Shown here piece after piece: positions 34,831 through 44,738 of a stretch of DNA of 64,000 nt. This DNA is from Bacteroidota bacterium (GTDB lineage Bacteria; Bacteroidota; Bacteroidia; AKYH767-A; 2013-40CM-41-45): contig JAPLDA010000010.1 of assembly GCA_026391945.1 (NCBI GenBank), positions 1-64,000 of the forward strand. Reading direction: 5' to 3'. The stretch's first letter is position 1. Every line of letters starts with the position of its first letter. The notes beneath the pieces were generated by a model. The model worked only from the letters and a program-made list of their open reading frames with translations, did not search any database and was not told the origin of the DNA. The translations under genes and the position numbers were made by a program.

Positions 34831-35676
34831 TTAATTTTTAGGTTCAAGGGGAATAGACCCAAGAAACCGGCGGGTAATGGAAATGGGATTGTTTTTCTTA
34901 AACTCCTCATACTGGTAAGAGCCGGGTTTCAGATAAAATTGTTTTTCGTTGATGGACCCTTCAAACGCTTTGGATAAATAAACGACGTCACCGACCTTCA
35001 TTCGTATGCGCAAATGGGTTTGGAAATCACCTTCGTATTTGGCGACAATAAACAAAGCGAATTCATGAGGGTGTAAGATGAGTGCCCATCTTCCATTCCC
35101 GATAAAGTCGAATTTTTTTGACTCAATAGGTCGCCATTTTTCTTCTTTATCCTTTGCCTCCTGGATGGCAGAAACATATTTATCCCTTGCAGTAAATAAT
35201 TTATCTGAACTGGTTTCATTCACCACGTATATCGGGAAATAGATTCCAACTTTTGAAAGCGATAACCAGTTGATGGGAATAGACCTCTTGTAATCGGGAA
35301 TGATCTGTAATCCATCAGAAGATAAGGAATCCCGCAATTGCCGGAGAGAAGTGCTGTCACCGGTAATGTAATCATCTCCATAGGAGTTACTTTGTACTCC
35401 GGAGTTATCAATCCGGATCGTATCATCAAACGCGTATTTGCCGATAAAAAAAGTGGAAGCATCCACGATGTTTTCTGCATTAAATAAAGAAAAAGAATCT
35501 TTCATGCTATGATCGTACTCAAGAATTCCTGGTAAGGTGAAGCCTGAAGAATGATCAACCAGGGAGGAATTTTTCTTTTCAGAACAACTGATGCATGAAC
35601 ATACGAATACCATCACGATTGTTTTGAAAAGAAGATGACGAAACAATTTTGGATTATTTTTTTTTAAAAAAATCAT
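34831..35676 (-). CDS. Hypothetical lipoprotein
   Basis: 281 residues from ATG 35676; the longer frame to 35760 has no signal at its own start. MIFLKKNNPK then a hydrophobic core and lipobox CISC (Cys31) indicate lipid anchoring. No domain is recognised. The C-terminal part (HPHEFALFIVAKYEGDFQTHLRIRMKVGD...) is beta-rich. The DNA is richer in A and T than its neighbours, like the next gene upstream, from which it is separated by 103 bases. Function unknown. Confidence 0.72.
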   Translation of the reverse strand: MIFLKKNNPKLFRHLLFKTIVMVFVCSCISCSEKKNSSLVDHSSGFTLPGILEYDHSMKDSFSLFNAENIVDASTFFIGKYAFDDTIRIDNSGVQSNSYGDDYITGDSTSLRQLRDSLSSDGLQIIPDYKRSIPINWLSLSKVGIYFPIYVVNETSSDKLFTARDKYVSAIQEAKDKEEKWRPIESKKFDFIGNGRWALILHPHEFALFIVAKYEGDFQTHLRIRMKVGDVVYLSKAFEGSINEKQFYLKPGSYQYEEFKKNNPISITRRFLGSIPLEPKN

Positions 35677-35779
35677 GTCAGGTACTGATTGAATGCAGTA
35701 TGGAAGCTGCGATCGCAGTTCAAAAATAAAAAAAAGATTTAACCGTGCAACCGGGTTCAAAAATAATATTGACAGAGGC

Positions 35780-36829
35780 TCAGTTTCCTTTCCTGTGGTT
35801 CCGGTAAACGATTTCGGAAACCTGGCTTAAAACCGTAGAAAGATTCTTCAGATCGCGTCCTTCGGACATCACTCCCAGTAAATAGGGCTCTGATTCAGAA
35901 TAAAAAATACCGATTTCATGTAGCTGGGCGGTATTTCCGGATACACGCTCTCCGAATTTATGCGACACGGGGAAGGCCGGCTCCAGGTTTTTCAGGAGTC
36001 CATCTTTGTAAGTGCTGGCTGAAAGCAATTCAAGTGCGAATTCAGAATGAGCGTCAGTGAGGTACCCGCTGTTATAAAGGATTCTGAAAAGTTTACAAAA
36101 ATCATTTACGGCGATTACATAATCAGCCCCTTTTGTCGGATCCATCGGGGGAGAAGCCACTCCAAGGTCGGTGAAAATTTTACTGAATACTTTTTGATCT
36201 GTTAGTTGTGAAATAAGGATCAGTGCATCATTGTCGGAATGAACAATCATATCGGAAAGAAGTTCTTTGACCGAATAATTCCTCTTTTGTTCAAGGCCGA
36301 AATTTTTTATGTTCTGATGGTAATCGTTTTGAAAATGTTTGTCGAAATAAATTTTTTTATTCAGCAGGCCTGGATCTGTTTCTGATTGTTTCAGGATGGA
36401 AATCAAAAAAGCAACTTTCATCAGGCTGGCCGGAGTATACGTTTTGGCGCCGTTGATCAGGAACCATGCACCATCATTCAACCTCCTGTAGTAAACAGAA
36501 ACATCACGGACAAGGTTTGAAGATTTATCCCGCAAGATCATTTCATTGATTTCATTTTTGATACTGATCAATTCGGAATTTTCGTTTGGAATATCTACAA
36601 ACAACAACGGCTGGGTGAGCTTATAATCTTTCAGGCGCAACTCATCCATTTTTTCCGGACAATCACTCTTTTTTGAATCAGTCATTACCACCTTCGGCAG
36701 TCGTGGAAAAAAGAAATAAACAACAAGGCCTGTGGCAATCATCAGGAGGATGGCAGCATTCAATGGAATATTTTTTCGAAAAGCAAAATTTACAAACCTG
36801 CCTTTTAATTTCAGAGCGGTACTAAACAT
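35780..36829 (-). CDS. Class A beta-lactamase-like serine hydrolase, membrane-anchored
   Basis: 349 residues with one N-terminal membrane helix (about 22-41), so the domain faces the periplasm. The class A serine hydrolase triad of motifs is present: TPASLMK (Ser135, Lys138), HSDNDA (Ser198-Asp199-Asn200) and HKFGER (Lys291-Phe292-Gly293) where penicillin-recognising enzymes have KTG. The Glu166 loop of true class A beta-lactamases is not evident. It could be a beta-lactamase relative with another substrate or a peptidase-type remodelling enzyme. Followed by the hypothetical lipoprotein gene. Confidence 0.82.
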   Translation of the reverse strand: MFSTALKLKGRFVNFAFRKNIPLNAAILLMIATGLVVYFFFPRLPKVVMTDSKKSDCPEKMDELRLKDYKLTQPLLFVDIPNENSELISIKNEINEMILRDKSSNLVRDVSVYYRRLNDGAWFLINGAKTYTPASLMKVAFLISILKQSETDPGLLNKKIYFDKHFQNDYHQNIKNFGLEQKRNYSVKELLSDMIVHSDNDALILISQLTDQKVFSKIFTDLGVASPPMDPTKGADYVIAVNDFCKLFRILYNSGYLTDAHSEFALELLSASTYKDGLLKNLEPAFPVSHKFGERVSGNTAQLHEIGIFYSESEPYLLGVMSEGRDLKNLSTVLSQVSEIVYRNHRKGN

Positions 36830-36853
36830 AGCAAGGTATCAATCAAGAGTTTT

Positions 36854-36861
36854 CAAAAATA
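36854..36861 (-). promoter_or_regulatory. Putative -7 box (TATTTTTG, minus strand) of the beta-lactamase-like gene
   Basis: Exact TAnnTTTG match on the minus strand, 24 bases upstream of the start at 36829. Confidence 0.45.
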
Positions 36862-37052
36862 TAGTTGAAAAATTGCATCACGCAAGTAAGAATATAAAAT
36901 TGGTAATTTTGTGAAGAGACTGCGCCCTGGTTAACATTTCAAAGAATAGTTGAGCAGCTCCCGATCCTGAATGCGTTTGTGAATGCAAAGTTCCTGGAAT
37001 ATTTATATCACTCAATGATAAAAATCATCTCAAATATGTTGGTTCTGCGGGC

Positions 37053-37080
37053 TTGTATGATGCCTATTTCATTACCTTTG
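37053..37080 (+). promoter_or_regulatory. Putative promoter of korAB (TTG and TACCTTTG)
   Basis: TTG at 37053-37055 and an exact -7 box TACCTTTG at 37073-37080, 17 bases apart. The korA ATG follows at 37115. The remainder of the 285-base interval from 36830 shows no gene, tRNA or terminator. Confidence 0.55.
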
Positions 37081-37114
37081 CCTGCTCTTTTTAGAATGAT
37101 TAAAAGCGAATAAG

Positions 37115-38959
37115 ATGGAGAAACAAAATGAAGTTCTTGATAATGTAATTATCAAATTTGCCGGAGACAGCGGAGACGGAATGCAGCTTACCGGCACCCA
37201 ATTCACCAATACAGCAGCCTTGTTTGGAAATGACCTGAGTACGTTCCCTGATTTCCCGGCTGAAATCCGCGCCCCGCAAGGTACGCTTGCCGGTGTGTCG
37301 GGTTACCAGCTTCATTTCGGAAGCGTGGAGATTTTTACTCCCGGCGACTATTGCGATGTGCTGGTTGCCATGAATGCTGCGGCATTGCGGGCCAACCTCA
37401 AACATCTGAAGAAGAGCGGAATCATCATTGCCAATACCGACGGCTTTGATGCAAAAAACCTTCGCCTGGCAGGCGTGGCAGACGGAAAAAATCCTTTGGA
37501 AGACGGATCCCTTGAAGGGTATAATGTCATTAAAATGGATGTGACTAAAATGACCCGTGCAGCATTGCTGGATTCAGGCCTTGGAACCAAAGAAATTGAT
37601 CGGGCCAAGAACATGTTCGTGCTTGGCTTCCTGTATTGGATGTACAACCGTTCCATGGATCATACGCTGAAATTCCTGAACGAAAAATTTGCCAGTAAAA
37701 CGGATGTATTGAATGCCAACCTGAATGTTTTAAAAGCAGGGTATAATTTCGGAGATACTAGGGAGGAGTTCACCACCAGGTTTACAGTAAGCCCTGCGAA
37801 AATGCCTGCCGGCGTGTACCGCAACATGATGGGCAACCAGGCGACAGCTCTTGGTTTGGTTGCAGCGGCAAAAAAATCAGGCCTCCAGTTGTTCTATGGA
37901 ACGTACCCGATCACTCCCGCATCTGACATTCTTCATGAATTATCGAAGCATAAAAATTTTGGCGTGAAAACATTCCAGGCAGAGGATGAGATCGCTGCCA
38001 TCTGTTCCTCCATCGGTGCCAGTTTTGGCGGCGCCTTAGGTGTAACCGCTTCATCCGGTCCCGGCATTGCTCTGAAAACCGAAGCCATGGGACTTGCATT
38101 GATGTTTGAACTTCCGCTCGTCATCGTAAATGTACAGCGCGGAGGTCCTTCAACGGGACTTCCTACGAAGACGGAACAAAGCGATTTGCTCCAGGCCGTT
38201 TACGGCAGAAATGGTGAAGCACCGATCCCGGTTCTTGCCGCTGCTTCTCCTTCCGATTGTTTTTATATGGTGTACGAAGCCTGCCGTATTGCCATTGAAT
38301 TCATGACACCTGTGATTTTACTTACGGATGGATACATTGCCAATGGAGCAGAGCCATGGCAGTTTCCTAAAGCGAGCGACCTGGCAGAGATCAAGGTGAA
38401 ATTCACCAAAGAGAAAAATTCAGAAACCAAATACCTTCCTTACAAGCGTGATGAAAAACTTTCACGCCCATGGGCGATACCGGGAACAAAAGGACTGGAG
38501 CACCGCATCGGGGGAATTGAAAAGCAACACGAAACCGGGAATATCAGTTACGATCCGAACAACCATGAATTCATGATTCGTATGCGCGATGCCAAGGTTG
38601 AAAAGGTAGCCGATTTTATTCCGGACCAAAAGATTGAAGTTGGAACCAGCAAAGGCAAACTGCTGGTACTCGGCTGGGGCTCCACGTACGGAGCCATTAA
38701 GAGCGCCGTGATCAAAGCAAGGAATGATGGCTATGACGTTTCACATGCTCACCTCCGTTACATCAAACCTTTTCCGAAAAACCTCGGTGAACTTTTGTAT
38801 AGCTTCGAGCATATACTCATTCCGGAAATGAACTGCGGACAACTCATCAAACTCATCCGTGATAAATACCTGATTCCGGCAGAGGGATTAAATAAAATCC
38901 AGGGAATGCCTTTCGCAGCAGAAGAAATTTATTCAAAAATCGCAGAGAAACTAAAATAA
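37115..38959 (+). CDS. korA: 2-oxoacid:ferredoxin oxidoreductase, fused gamma-alpha subunit (2-oxoglutarate type)
   Basis: 614 residues. The N-terminal third is the gamma domain ([35 protein letters not shown]), fused to the alpha domain ([55 protein letters not shown]). With KorB it forms the TPP enzyme that turns 2-oxoglutarate and CoA into succinyl-CoA, CO2 and reduced ferredoxin. Fusion order and length match KorA of Bacteroidota. No delta ferredoxin subunit is nearby, as usual for the two-subunit form. Substrate preference is inferred from similarity to the Kor group. Confidence 0.92.
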   Translation: MEKQNEVLDNVIIKFAGDSGDGMQLTGTQFTNTAALFGNDLSTFPDFPAEIRAPQGTLAGVSGYQLHFGSVEIFTPGDYCDVLVAMNAAALRANLKHLKKSGIIIANTDGFDAKNLRLAGVADGKNPLEDGSLEGYNVIKMDVTKMTRAALLDSGLGTKEIDRAKNMFVLGFLYWMYNRSMDHTLKFLNEKFASKTDVLNANLNVLKAGYNFGDTREEFTTRFTVSPAKMPAGVYRNMMGNQATALGLVAAAKKSGLQLFYGTYPITPASDILHELSKHKNFGVKTFQAEDEIAAICSSIGASFGGALGVTASSGPGIALKTEAMGLALMFELPLVIVNVQRGGPSTGLPTKTEQSDLLQAVYGRNGEAPIPVLAAASPSDCFYMVYEACRIAIEFMTPVILLTDGYIANGAEPWQFPKASDLAEIKVKFTKEKNSETKYLPYKRDEKLSRPWAIPGTKGLEHRIGGIEKQHETGNISYDPNNHEFMIRMRDAKVEKVADFIPDQKIEVGTSKGKLLVLGWGSTYGAIKSAVIKARNDGYDVSHAHLRYIKPFPKNLGELLYSFEHILIPEMNCGQLIKLIRDKYLIPAEGLNKIQGMPFAAEEIYSKIAEKLK

Positions 38960-39007
38960 GTTATCTCCCAAAACTGATTCATATTCGTTCGGTTCAAAGA
39001 TTAACAC

Positions 39008-40048
39008 ATGACATCAAAGATGGAAACAACATCATCAGAAAAAATCACATCTAAAGATCTTGCAACGGACCAGGAAGTACGCTGGTGCCCGGGTTGCGGG
39101 GATTACTCCATATTAAAGCAAGTACAAACCACGATTCCTGAACTGGGAATCCCGAGAGAGAATATTGTATTCATCTCCGGCATCGGTTGTTCTTCAAGGT
39201 TTCCGTATTACATGGAAACGTATGGTATGCACAGCATTCATGGCCGTGCTACAGCAATCGCCAGCGGACTGAAAGCAGCACGTCCCGAACTCAGCATCTG
39301 GATTGTTACCGGCGACGGCGACGGACTTTCCATCGGCGGCAATCACATGATCCATATCCTGCGGCGGAATTTCAATCTCAATATCCTGTTGTTCAATAAC
39401 GAGATTTACGGATTGACGAAAGGACAGTATTCACCGACTTCAGAAGAAGGAAAGGTTACCAAAAGCACGCCGATGGGTTCTGTGGATCATCCATTCAACC
39501 CGATTGCGCTGTGCATGGGTGCTGATGCAACCTTCGTTGCACGGTCGATGGATCGTGATCCGAAACATTTACAATCGATACTGAAACGCGCGAATGATCA
39601 CAAAGGATCTTCCTTCGTTGAGATTTACCAGAACTGCAACGTGTTTAATGACGGAGCATTCGAAGTGTTTACCGAAAAAAGTTCAAAGAAGAATGAAACT
39701 CTTTTCATGGAACACGGCAAGCCGCTCATCTTCGGTGATAACAATGAAAAAGGAATCAAGCTCGATGGCTTCATGCCGGTTATCGTTGAGCTGAACGCCG
39801 GTGTTTCTCCAAATGATTTGTGGGTTCATGATGAACACGACCGCGTGAAAGCAGGAATCCTGTCGCGCTTTTTTGATAACCCGAAGCATCCCAATCACCT
39901 GCCTCGCCCGTTCGGAGTATTTTATGTGGAAGACAGGCCGTGTTACGAAGACCGCATGGCTGACCAGATCCAGCAGATGACTGCCAAAAAAGGTGATGGC
40001 AACCTCGATGCTTTGTTAAGCGGAAGAGAAACCTGGGTGATTAGCTAA
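39008..40048 (+). CDS. korB: 2-oxoacid:ferredoxin oxidoreductase, beta subunit
   Basis: 346 residues. It carries the TPP-binding signature GDGDGLSIGGNHMIHILRRN...NNEIYGLTKGQYSPTS and the Fe-S cluster cysteines in RWCPGCGDY and SGIGCSSRFPYY. It pairs with KorA, 48 bases upstream, in one transcript. The protein ends in a segment that covers the active site. A terminator follows the gene. ATG 39008 is used; MET at 39020 is the only nearby alternative. Confidence 0.94.
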   Translation: MTSKMETTSSEKITSKDLATDQEVRWCPGCGDYSILKQVQTTIPELGIPRENIVFISGIGCSSRFPYYMETYGMHSIHGRATAIASGLKAARPELSIWIVTGDGDGLSIGGNHMIHILRRNFNLNILLFNNEIYGLTKGQYSPTSEEGKVTKSTPMGSVDHPFNPIALCMGADATFVARSMDRDPKHLQSILKRANDHKGSSFVEIYQNCNVFNDGAFEVFTEKSSKKNETLFMEHGKPLIFGDNNEKGIKLDGFMPVIVELNAGVSPNDLWVHDEHDRVKAGILSRFFDNPKHPNHLPRPFGVFYVEDRPCYEDRMADQIQQMTAKKGDGNLDALLSGRETWVIS

Positions 40049-40080
40049 CCAACTTCTTGCTTTGGGAAAAAGCAAAAAAG

Positions 40081-40117
40081 AAAACGGCTCTGAAATTTTC
40101 AGAGCCGTTTTTATTTT
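40081..40117. terminator. Terminator between korB and the convergent barrel gene
   Basis: Perfect 13-bp stem (AAAACGGCTCTGA / TCAGAGCCGTTTT) around AATT, with T-rich sequence after it and A-rich sequence before, so it can act in both directions. Confidence 0.9.
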
Positions 40118-40131
40118 TGTCAGAATCGTAT

Positions 40132-40758
40132 TCAGAATTTGTATGCAGCACCGAGGGTGAGGATGGAATTTCCAAAACCGATTTCAGCATACGCTGCCCA
40201 CTGGTTTGAAAAATAGTATCGTCCGCCGAGGAACAATGAAAACCGGGTAGCGCTTGCAAAACTTCCTTTGTAGAGATAATCATATTTCGGATCGCTGCTG
40301 GTATAATTGAAACTTGCGATGTCGTAGGACAGCATCAGACCGGCATACGGGTCAAACTTCGGAGCATTCAGTCCGTTATAATGATAGGCACTCCTGATGC
40401 CGATGATGGTATAACTCCATGTTTCGGAATACGTGTAGTGGTAATATGCTCCATCATAGGAATAACTCTTGTAAGCCAGGAAACCGCCAAGGCTGATGGT
40501 TCCCGGACCACCTACGCTCCACATCCCATGCTCATATTGTGCGCTGAGAGCCGGAGTGGATGACCCGTAAGAAAACCCAAGCGTGCTGCCGAGACCAATT
40601 CCTGCGCCGAGTACATTGTCCCCGACTTCAAATTTTTGTGCTGATGATTGCAATGATGAGCCGGCGATCACTGCCGATAAAATAATTCCGGCAATTAAAT
40701 TTTTTCTGATGTTCACTTTCGAAATGGATTTGAATAAAATAATAATTGATGATTTCAT
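40132..40758 (-). CDS. Hypothetical outer-membrane beta-barrel protein
   Basis: 208 residues. A long N-terminal region ends in a signal-peptide-like core with LQSSAQ near residue 41; an internal Met start is possible. The mature part is a sequence of amphipathic strands rich in Gly, Ser and Tyr (GAGIGLGSTLGFSYG, TRFSLFLGGRYYFSNQW, LTLGAAYKF end) with a terminal Phe, as in small outer-membrane barrels. No family name is certain. It has its own -7 box and a shared terminator, so it is monocistronic. Confidence 0.78.
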   Translation of the reverse strand: MKSSIIILFKSISKVNIRKNLIAGIILSAVIAGSSLQSSAQKFEVGDNVLGAGIGLGSTLGFSYGSSTPALSAQYEHGMWSVGGPGTISLGGFLAYKSYSYDGAYYHYTYSETWSYTIIGIRSAYHYNGLNAPKFDPYAGLMLSYDIASFNYTSSDPKYDYLYKGSFASATRFSLFLGGRYYFSNQWAAYAEIGFGNSILTLGAAYKF

Positions 40759-40780
40759 GGCGACTTTGTTTTTACTCCTG

Positions 40781-40788
40781 CAAAACTA
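40781..40788 (-). promoter_or_regulatory. Putative -7 box (TAGTTTTG, minus strand) of the barrel gene
   Basis: Exact TAnnTTTG match on the minus strand, 22 bases upstream of the start at 40758. Confidence 0.45.
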
Positions 40789-40863
40789 ATTCGTATTCAC
40801 CTGCCGTGTGTTAAGAATGAAACTGTTTATCAACAGATGCATTTGAATAATGGAGAAAAAAAA

Positions 40864-42507
40864 TCAGGAGAGGTATTTCCCGACGATCGGCATTCTTCTT
40901 CCCAAACCAAATGCTTTCGGCGACACACGTAAAATGGGCGGAGCCTGCGAACGCTTGTATTCATTGGTGTTTACCAGTTTCAGCACGCGGTTTACAAGCG
41001 CGGCATCAAATTCTGAAGCCATGAGTTCGGCCGGGCCTTTTCGTTGTTCGATGTATTGAAACAAAAGTGAGTCAAGAATGTTGTAATCAGGCAGCGAATC
41101 AGAATCTTTCTGGCCAGGGCGAAGTTCGGCAGAGGGAGCTTTCGCGATGATTGTTTCCGGAATTATTTTTTTATGACGGTTGATGTAATGAGCCAGTTCA
41201 TACACTTCCGTCTTGTACACATCACCGATCACGGATAATCCTCCGGCCATGTCGCCGTACAGTGTTCCGTAACCCACTGCCAGTTCGCTTTTGTTGGATG
41301 TGTTGAGGACAATGTACCCGGATTTATTTGACAAAGCCATCAGGATGTTGCCGCGTATTCGCGCCTGGATATTTTCTTCGGCAACGTTAAAAGGAAGATT
41401 GCCGAACTGTGATTTAAGGGAAGACAGGTATTCATTGTAAAGCGGTTCGATGGGGATGATGTCACAGCTATTCCCCAGGTTTTTTGAAAGAGCCAGTGAA
41501 TCATCCACCGATTCTCTGGAAGAAAACGGTGATGGCATCAGAACGGCATGCACATTTTTTTCTCCAAGAGTTTCAACAGCAAGAGCCAGAACAACGGCTG
41601 AGTCGATGCCGCCTGACAAACCGAGAATGGCTTTTGTGAAATTTTGTTTTTGAAAATAATCGCGGATGCCGAGAGTCAATGCATCGTGTATGCTTTGAAT
41701 TTTTGAGACCGGTTGTTTTCCTTTTGTTTCACCCGTTACAGAACCACGGTTTTCCGGAAACTCAAAACTCAAAACATCTTCCTCAAAATATTTCAGTTCG
41801 TGCACGACATCTCCCGCATCATTCAATACAAGAGACCCTCCATCGAAAATCAATTCAGTCTGGGCGCCAACGTGATTCACATACACTACCGGAATTTTGT
41901 ATTGAAGAGCATTGCGTTTCAGGATGGCCTTTCGTTTTTCAGCATGCGTGTGATCAAAAGGCGAAGCGGCGATGTTGATCATGATCTGCGGTTTTTCTTT
42001 TGTCAGTTCATCCATCGGGCAGTTCACATACATCGGGTCGTCTTCCACATTCCAAAGGTCTTCGCAAATGGTGAGAGCGATCTTAACACCATTCAGTTCG
42101 ATGCATTCAGAATTTTTTCCAGGCTCAAAATAACGGTACTCGTCGAACACATCGTAATTCGGCAACAGGGATTTATGAATTTCATTCCTGATTTTTCCTC
42201 CTTCAAGAAAATAAGCGGAGTTGAAAAGATTTTTTCCTTCCAGTCCCGGATTCACGGAAGGCCCGCCGACAATGGCTGCGATGCCAATGCATTCTTTCGC
42301 AAGTCCTGCTATTTCTTTTTTGCAGCGTTCAACGAAGTCATCGAACTCGAGGAAATCAAGAGGAGGATAACCGCAGATGGCCAGCTCCGAAAAAACGACG
42401 AGATCCGCTTTTTCTTTTTTTGCATGGCGGATGGCTTCCCTGATTTTGAAACTGTTCTTTTCAAAATCACCGATGCTAAAATTCAATTGAGCAAGAACAA
42501 TTTTCAT
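40864..42507 (-). CDS. nadE: Glutamine-dependent NAD+ synthetase
   Basis: 547 residues, the two-domain form. The N-terminal nitrilase-like glutaminase has the triad Glu41 (FSELAICGY), Lys112 (HKSLLPNY) and Cys148 (TICEDLW). The C-terminal synthetase has the PP-loop GLSGGIDSAV (SGGIDS at 298-303) and NKSELAVGYGTLYGDMAGG. It amidates nicotinic acid adenine dinucleotide to NAD with ammonia channelled from glutamine. Cytoplasmic. It is followed by the barrel gene unit and preceded by a terminator for the 42614 gene. Confidence 0.96.
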   Translation of the reverse strand: MKIVLAQLNFSIGDFEKNSFKIREAIRHAKKEKADLVVFSELAICGYPPLDFLEFDDFVERCKKEIAGLAKECIGIAAIVGGPSVNPGLEGKNLFNSAYFLEGGKIRNEIHKSLLPNYDVFDEYRYFEPGKNSECIELNGVKIALTICEDLWNVEDDPMYVNCPMDELTKEKPQIMINIAASPFDHTHAEKRKAILKRNALQYKIPVVYVNHVGAQTELIFDGGSLVLNDAGDVVHELKYFEEDVLSFEFPENRGSVTGETKGKQPVSKIQSIHDALTLGIRDYFQKQNFTKAILGLSGGIDSAVVLALAVETLGEKNVHAVLMPSPFSSRESVDDSLALSKNLGNSCDIIPIEPLYNEYLSSLKSQFGNLPFNVAEENIQARIRGNILMALSNKSGYIVLNTSNKSELAVGYGTLYGDMAGGLSVIGDVYKTEVYELAHYINRHKKIIPETIIAKAPSAELRPGQKDSDSLPDYNILDSLLFQYIEQRKGPAELMASEFDAALVNRVLKLVNTNEYKRSQAPPILRVSPKAFGLGRRMPIVGKYLS

Positions 42508-42556
42508 ATCCCGGAGCAGCGTGAATCTTTACAGGCAAATAGTAATTGTGTCATCA

Positions 42557-42588
42557 AAATAAAAACCCGTTCCATAAAACGGAACGGG
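42557..42588 (-). terminator. Terminator of the PorT-like barrel gene (minus strand)
   Basis: On the minus strand CCCGTTCC and GGAACGGG form an 8-bp GC-rich stem around GTTTTAT and are followed by TTTTTATTTT. It lies 26 bases past the stop at 42614. Confidence 0.82.
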
Positions 42589-42613
42589 CGCAAAGGTAGA
42601 TGTTTCGTTTGGT

Positions 42614-43288
42614 TTAAAACAAAACGCCGAAGGTGAGAGCGAGGTAATTGCTGTTCGCTTTGATCTGGTCACCGTTGATGATGTCCATGAACCCGTTGTT
42701 AAAAGTGATCCCACCCAGTAAAACCGTGCTGCCGCTCAGCGTATATTCAACGCCACCGCCGATGATCATGGATACACTCATGTTGTTGATGCCTTCTTTG
42801 ATATCCACGTCCGTTTCTTCAGTAGCGGTAGATGGGTTTGTACCGATCTGAACCGTTGTTTTGACATCTGCCTTGGAACGGATGTTCAGCCCGGGCGAAA
42901 AACCGAATTGGAGGAAGTAGGTGAGGTATCCGATTTCGTTGGTCTTGAGTTTAAGCGTGAGGGGCAACTCGATGTATTGCAGACTGTAACTGGTCTCCGT
43001 TACAATGGCCGCAGTGGTATCAGTAGTGGAGAACTTTGAACTGCCGCCACGGTACGCCACATCAATTCCGGTTGCAAATGCATAGTGATCGGCGAATTTG
43101 AATTCGGTGATCAGTCCGTAGGAAAAGCCAAGCTTGCTGCCGTTGGAAGCAAACCCTTTGGTATCGCTGCTGATCCAGGCCAATGAAGGAGCCGCCTTCA
43201 AACCGAAATGCAACTTCTGGTCACTCTGTGCTTTCAGCAGGGCAGAAGTAAAAAACAATACACCAAGGATTACCAATATCTTTTTCAT
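42614..43288 (-). CDS. PorT-family-like outer-membrane beta-barrel protein
   Basis: 224 residues with a clean signal peptide (MKKILVILGVLFFTSALLKA). The mature region matches the PorT/outer-membrane beta-barrel domain class: LHFGLKAAPSLAWISS, FATGIDVAYRGG, LQYIELPLTLKLKTNEIG and a Gly-rich closing strand ending in GVLF. This family includes PorT of type IX secretion and many unrelated small barrels. Divergent from gldB across 27 bases, which is suggestive but no proof of a motility or secretion role. Confidence 0.82.
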   Translation of the reverse strand: MKKILVILGVLFFTSALLKAQSDQKLHFGLKAAPSLAWISSDTKGFASNGSKLGFSYGLITEFKFADHYAFATGIDVAYRGGSSKFSTTDTTAAIVTETSYSLQYIELPLTLKLKTNEIGYLTYFLQFGFSPGLNIRSKADVKTTVQIGTNPSTATEETDVDIKEGINNMSVSMIIGGGVEYTLSGSTVLLGGITFNNGFMDIINGDQIKANSNYLALTFGVLF

Positions 43289-43315
43289 CTTTGCACGACT
43301 TATTTATCTCCTGCA

Positions 43316-44338
43316 ATGTTACCTAAATTATCAGTTCCATTCCTGTTCAAGTGTCTTGCACTTATTTACATGGTTGTGTTCATTACTTCCTGCACCAGTC
43401 ATCGCACCGACGTTGATGTTTCAGGCATTCCGCTGCAGGTGAAAACGGAACGGTTCGAACAGGATTTGTTTTCTGCAGGTGCTGAAAATATTTCGGCGAT
43501 GAAAAACAAATACGGAAAGTTCCTCGATCTCTATTGTTTCAAACTCACGGAACTCGGATCACCGGATACGGCATTACTGAAAGACCGTATCCGTGACTTC
43601 ACCACCGATGCCGATCTCAAAGAAATTGCAGCTGCGTCAGAAAAAATATTTCATGATTTCACTCCGCTGGATCAGCAACTGACGGATGCATTCAGGCATT
43701 ACAAATATTATTTCCCGGGTAAAAGTATTCCCCGGGTCATTTCTTTTATTTCAGGATTCAATTACGCCATGGTGGCGGCCGACAGCACAGTCGGTATCGG
43801 GCTGGACATGTATCTTGGAGGAGATTCCAAATATTACCCGGGACTGCAATTTCCGAATTATAAAACAAGAAAGATGAGGAAGGAATACATCGCTCCGGAT
43901 TGCATGCGTTGCTGGGTGCAAAGTGAATGGGAGCAGGATCCCGCGCAGAATGATTTCCTCAGCCAGGTGATGTATTCCGGAAAAATTCTTCACCTCCTCG
44001 ACATCATGATGCCCGATGTTCCCGACACCATCAAAACAGGTTATACCACTTCGCAATTGAAATGGTGTGATGCCAATGAAAAAAACACGTGGTCATTTTT
44101 CATTGATAAAAAAATGTTGTTTTCTTCGGATCAGAATCAAATCATGAAGTATCTCAACGATGGTCCTACCACCAATGGGTTTCCGAAAGAATCGCCGGGA
44201 GCGATTGGCCAGTGGCTGGGGTGGAAGATCATTCAGTCGTACGCAAAAAACAATCCTTCGGTAACGCCGGCTCAGCTGATGAACAATACGGATTACAAAA
44301 AAATCCTGAACGACTCGAAATACAAACCTGGGAAATAA
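43316..44338 (+). CDS. gldB: Gliding motility lipoprotein GldB
   Basis: 340 residues from ATG 43316 (lipobox ITSC, Cys26); the reading frame runs back to 43208 inside the divergent gene but that part lacks a plausible signal. The mature protein has GldB-family blocks: VKTERFEQDLF, FRHYKYYFPGKSIPRVISF, GFNYAMVAADSTVGIGLDMYLGGDSKYYPG, APDCMRCWVQSEWEQDP, SPGAIGQWLGWKIIQSYAK. GldB is required for gliding and type IX function in Flavobacterium. gldC follows directly, as in that genus. Confidence 0.93.
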   Translation: MLPKLSVPFLFKCLALIYMVVFITSCTSHRTDVDVSGIPLQVKTERFEQDLFSAGAENISAMKNKYGKFLDLYCFKLTELGSPDTALLKDRIRDFTTDADLKEIAAASEKIFHDFTPLDQQLTDAFRHYKYYFPGKSIPRVISFISGFNYAMVAADSTVGIGLDMYLGGDSKYYPGLQFPNYKTRKMRKEYIAPDCMRCWVQSEWEQDPAQNDFLSQVMYSGKILHLLDIMMPDVPDTIKTGYTTSQLKWCDANEKNTWSFFIDKKMLFSSDQNQIMKYLNDGPTTNGFPKESPGAIGQWLGWKIIQSYAKNNPSVTPAQLMNNTDYKKILNDSKYKPGK

Positions 44339-44399
44339 TTTGATAATTTGAAATGATGCTGATTGGAGAATTCAATCCATCAGCGTAAACAGAAAACCG

Positions 44400-44738
44400 A
44401 TGATGAAAGAATCTGAAATTAAATTTTTAGTCACGCTCGACGATGAACAAATTCCGGAGCGGATACAATGGGAAGCAGGCGACAGCGGGAAAACCGGAAA
44501 GCATGATTGCGGAGCCACGATGCTGGCCATCTGGGATACCACTGAAAACGCAACGTTGCGCATCGACCTCTGGACGAAGGCGATGCCTGTTGACGACATG
44601 AAACGTTTTTTTTACGACTGCTTCACCGGCATGGCCGACACCTTTGAGCGCGCCACGCAGGATCCTGCGGGTGCCGGGGACATCAGGAAGTTTGCAGAGA
44701 CATTCGCCGGTAAAGCGGAATTGTTCAGGAAAAAATAA
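44400..44738 (+). CDS. gldC: Gliding motility protein GldC
   Basis: 112 residues (two adjacent ATG codons at 44400 and 44403). [56 protein letters not shown] and DTFERAT match GldC. It has no signal peptide, so it is cytoplasmic, and it supports gliding in a supporting rather than essential way. It lies 61 bases after gldB and its last 14 bases overlap the convergent engB. Confidence 0.92.
   Translation: MMKESEIKFLVTLDDEQIPERIQWEAGDSGKTGKHDCGATMLAIWDTTENATLRIDLWTKAMPVDDMKRFFYDCFTGMADTFERATQDPAGAGDIRKFAETFAGKAELFRKK

Noticed and set aside
41713..42636. Long open frame (307 codons) on the plus strand opposite nadE
   Set aside because: It is the antisense shadow of a well-conserved NAD synthetase and has Phe/Ile-rich composition without any protein signature.
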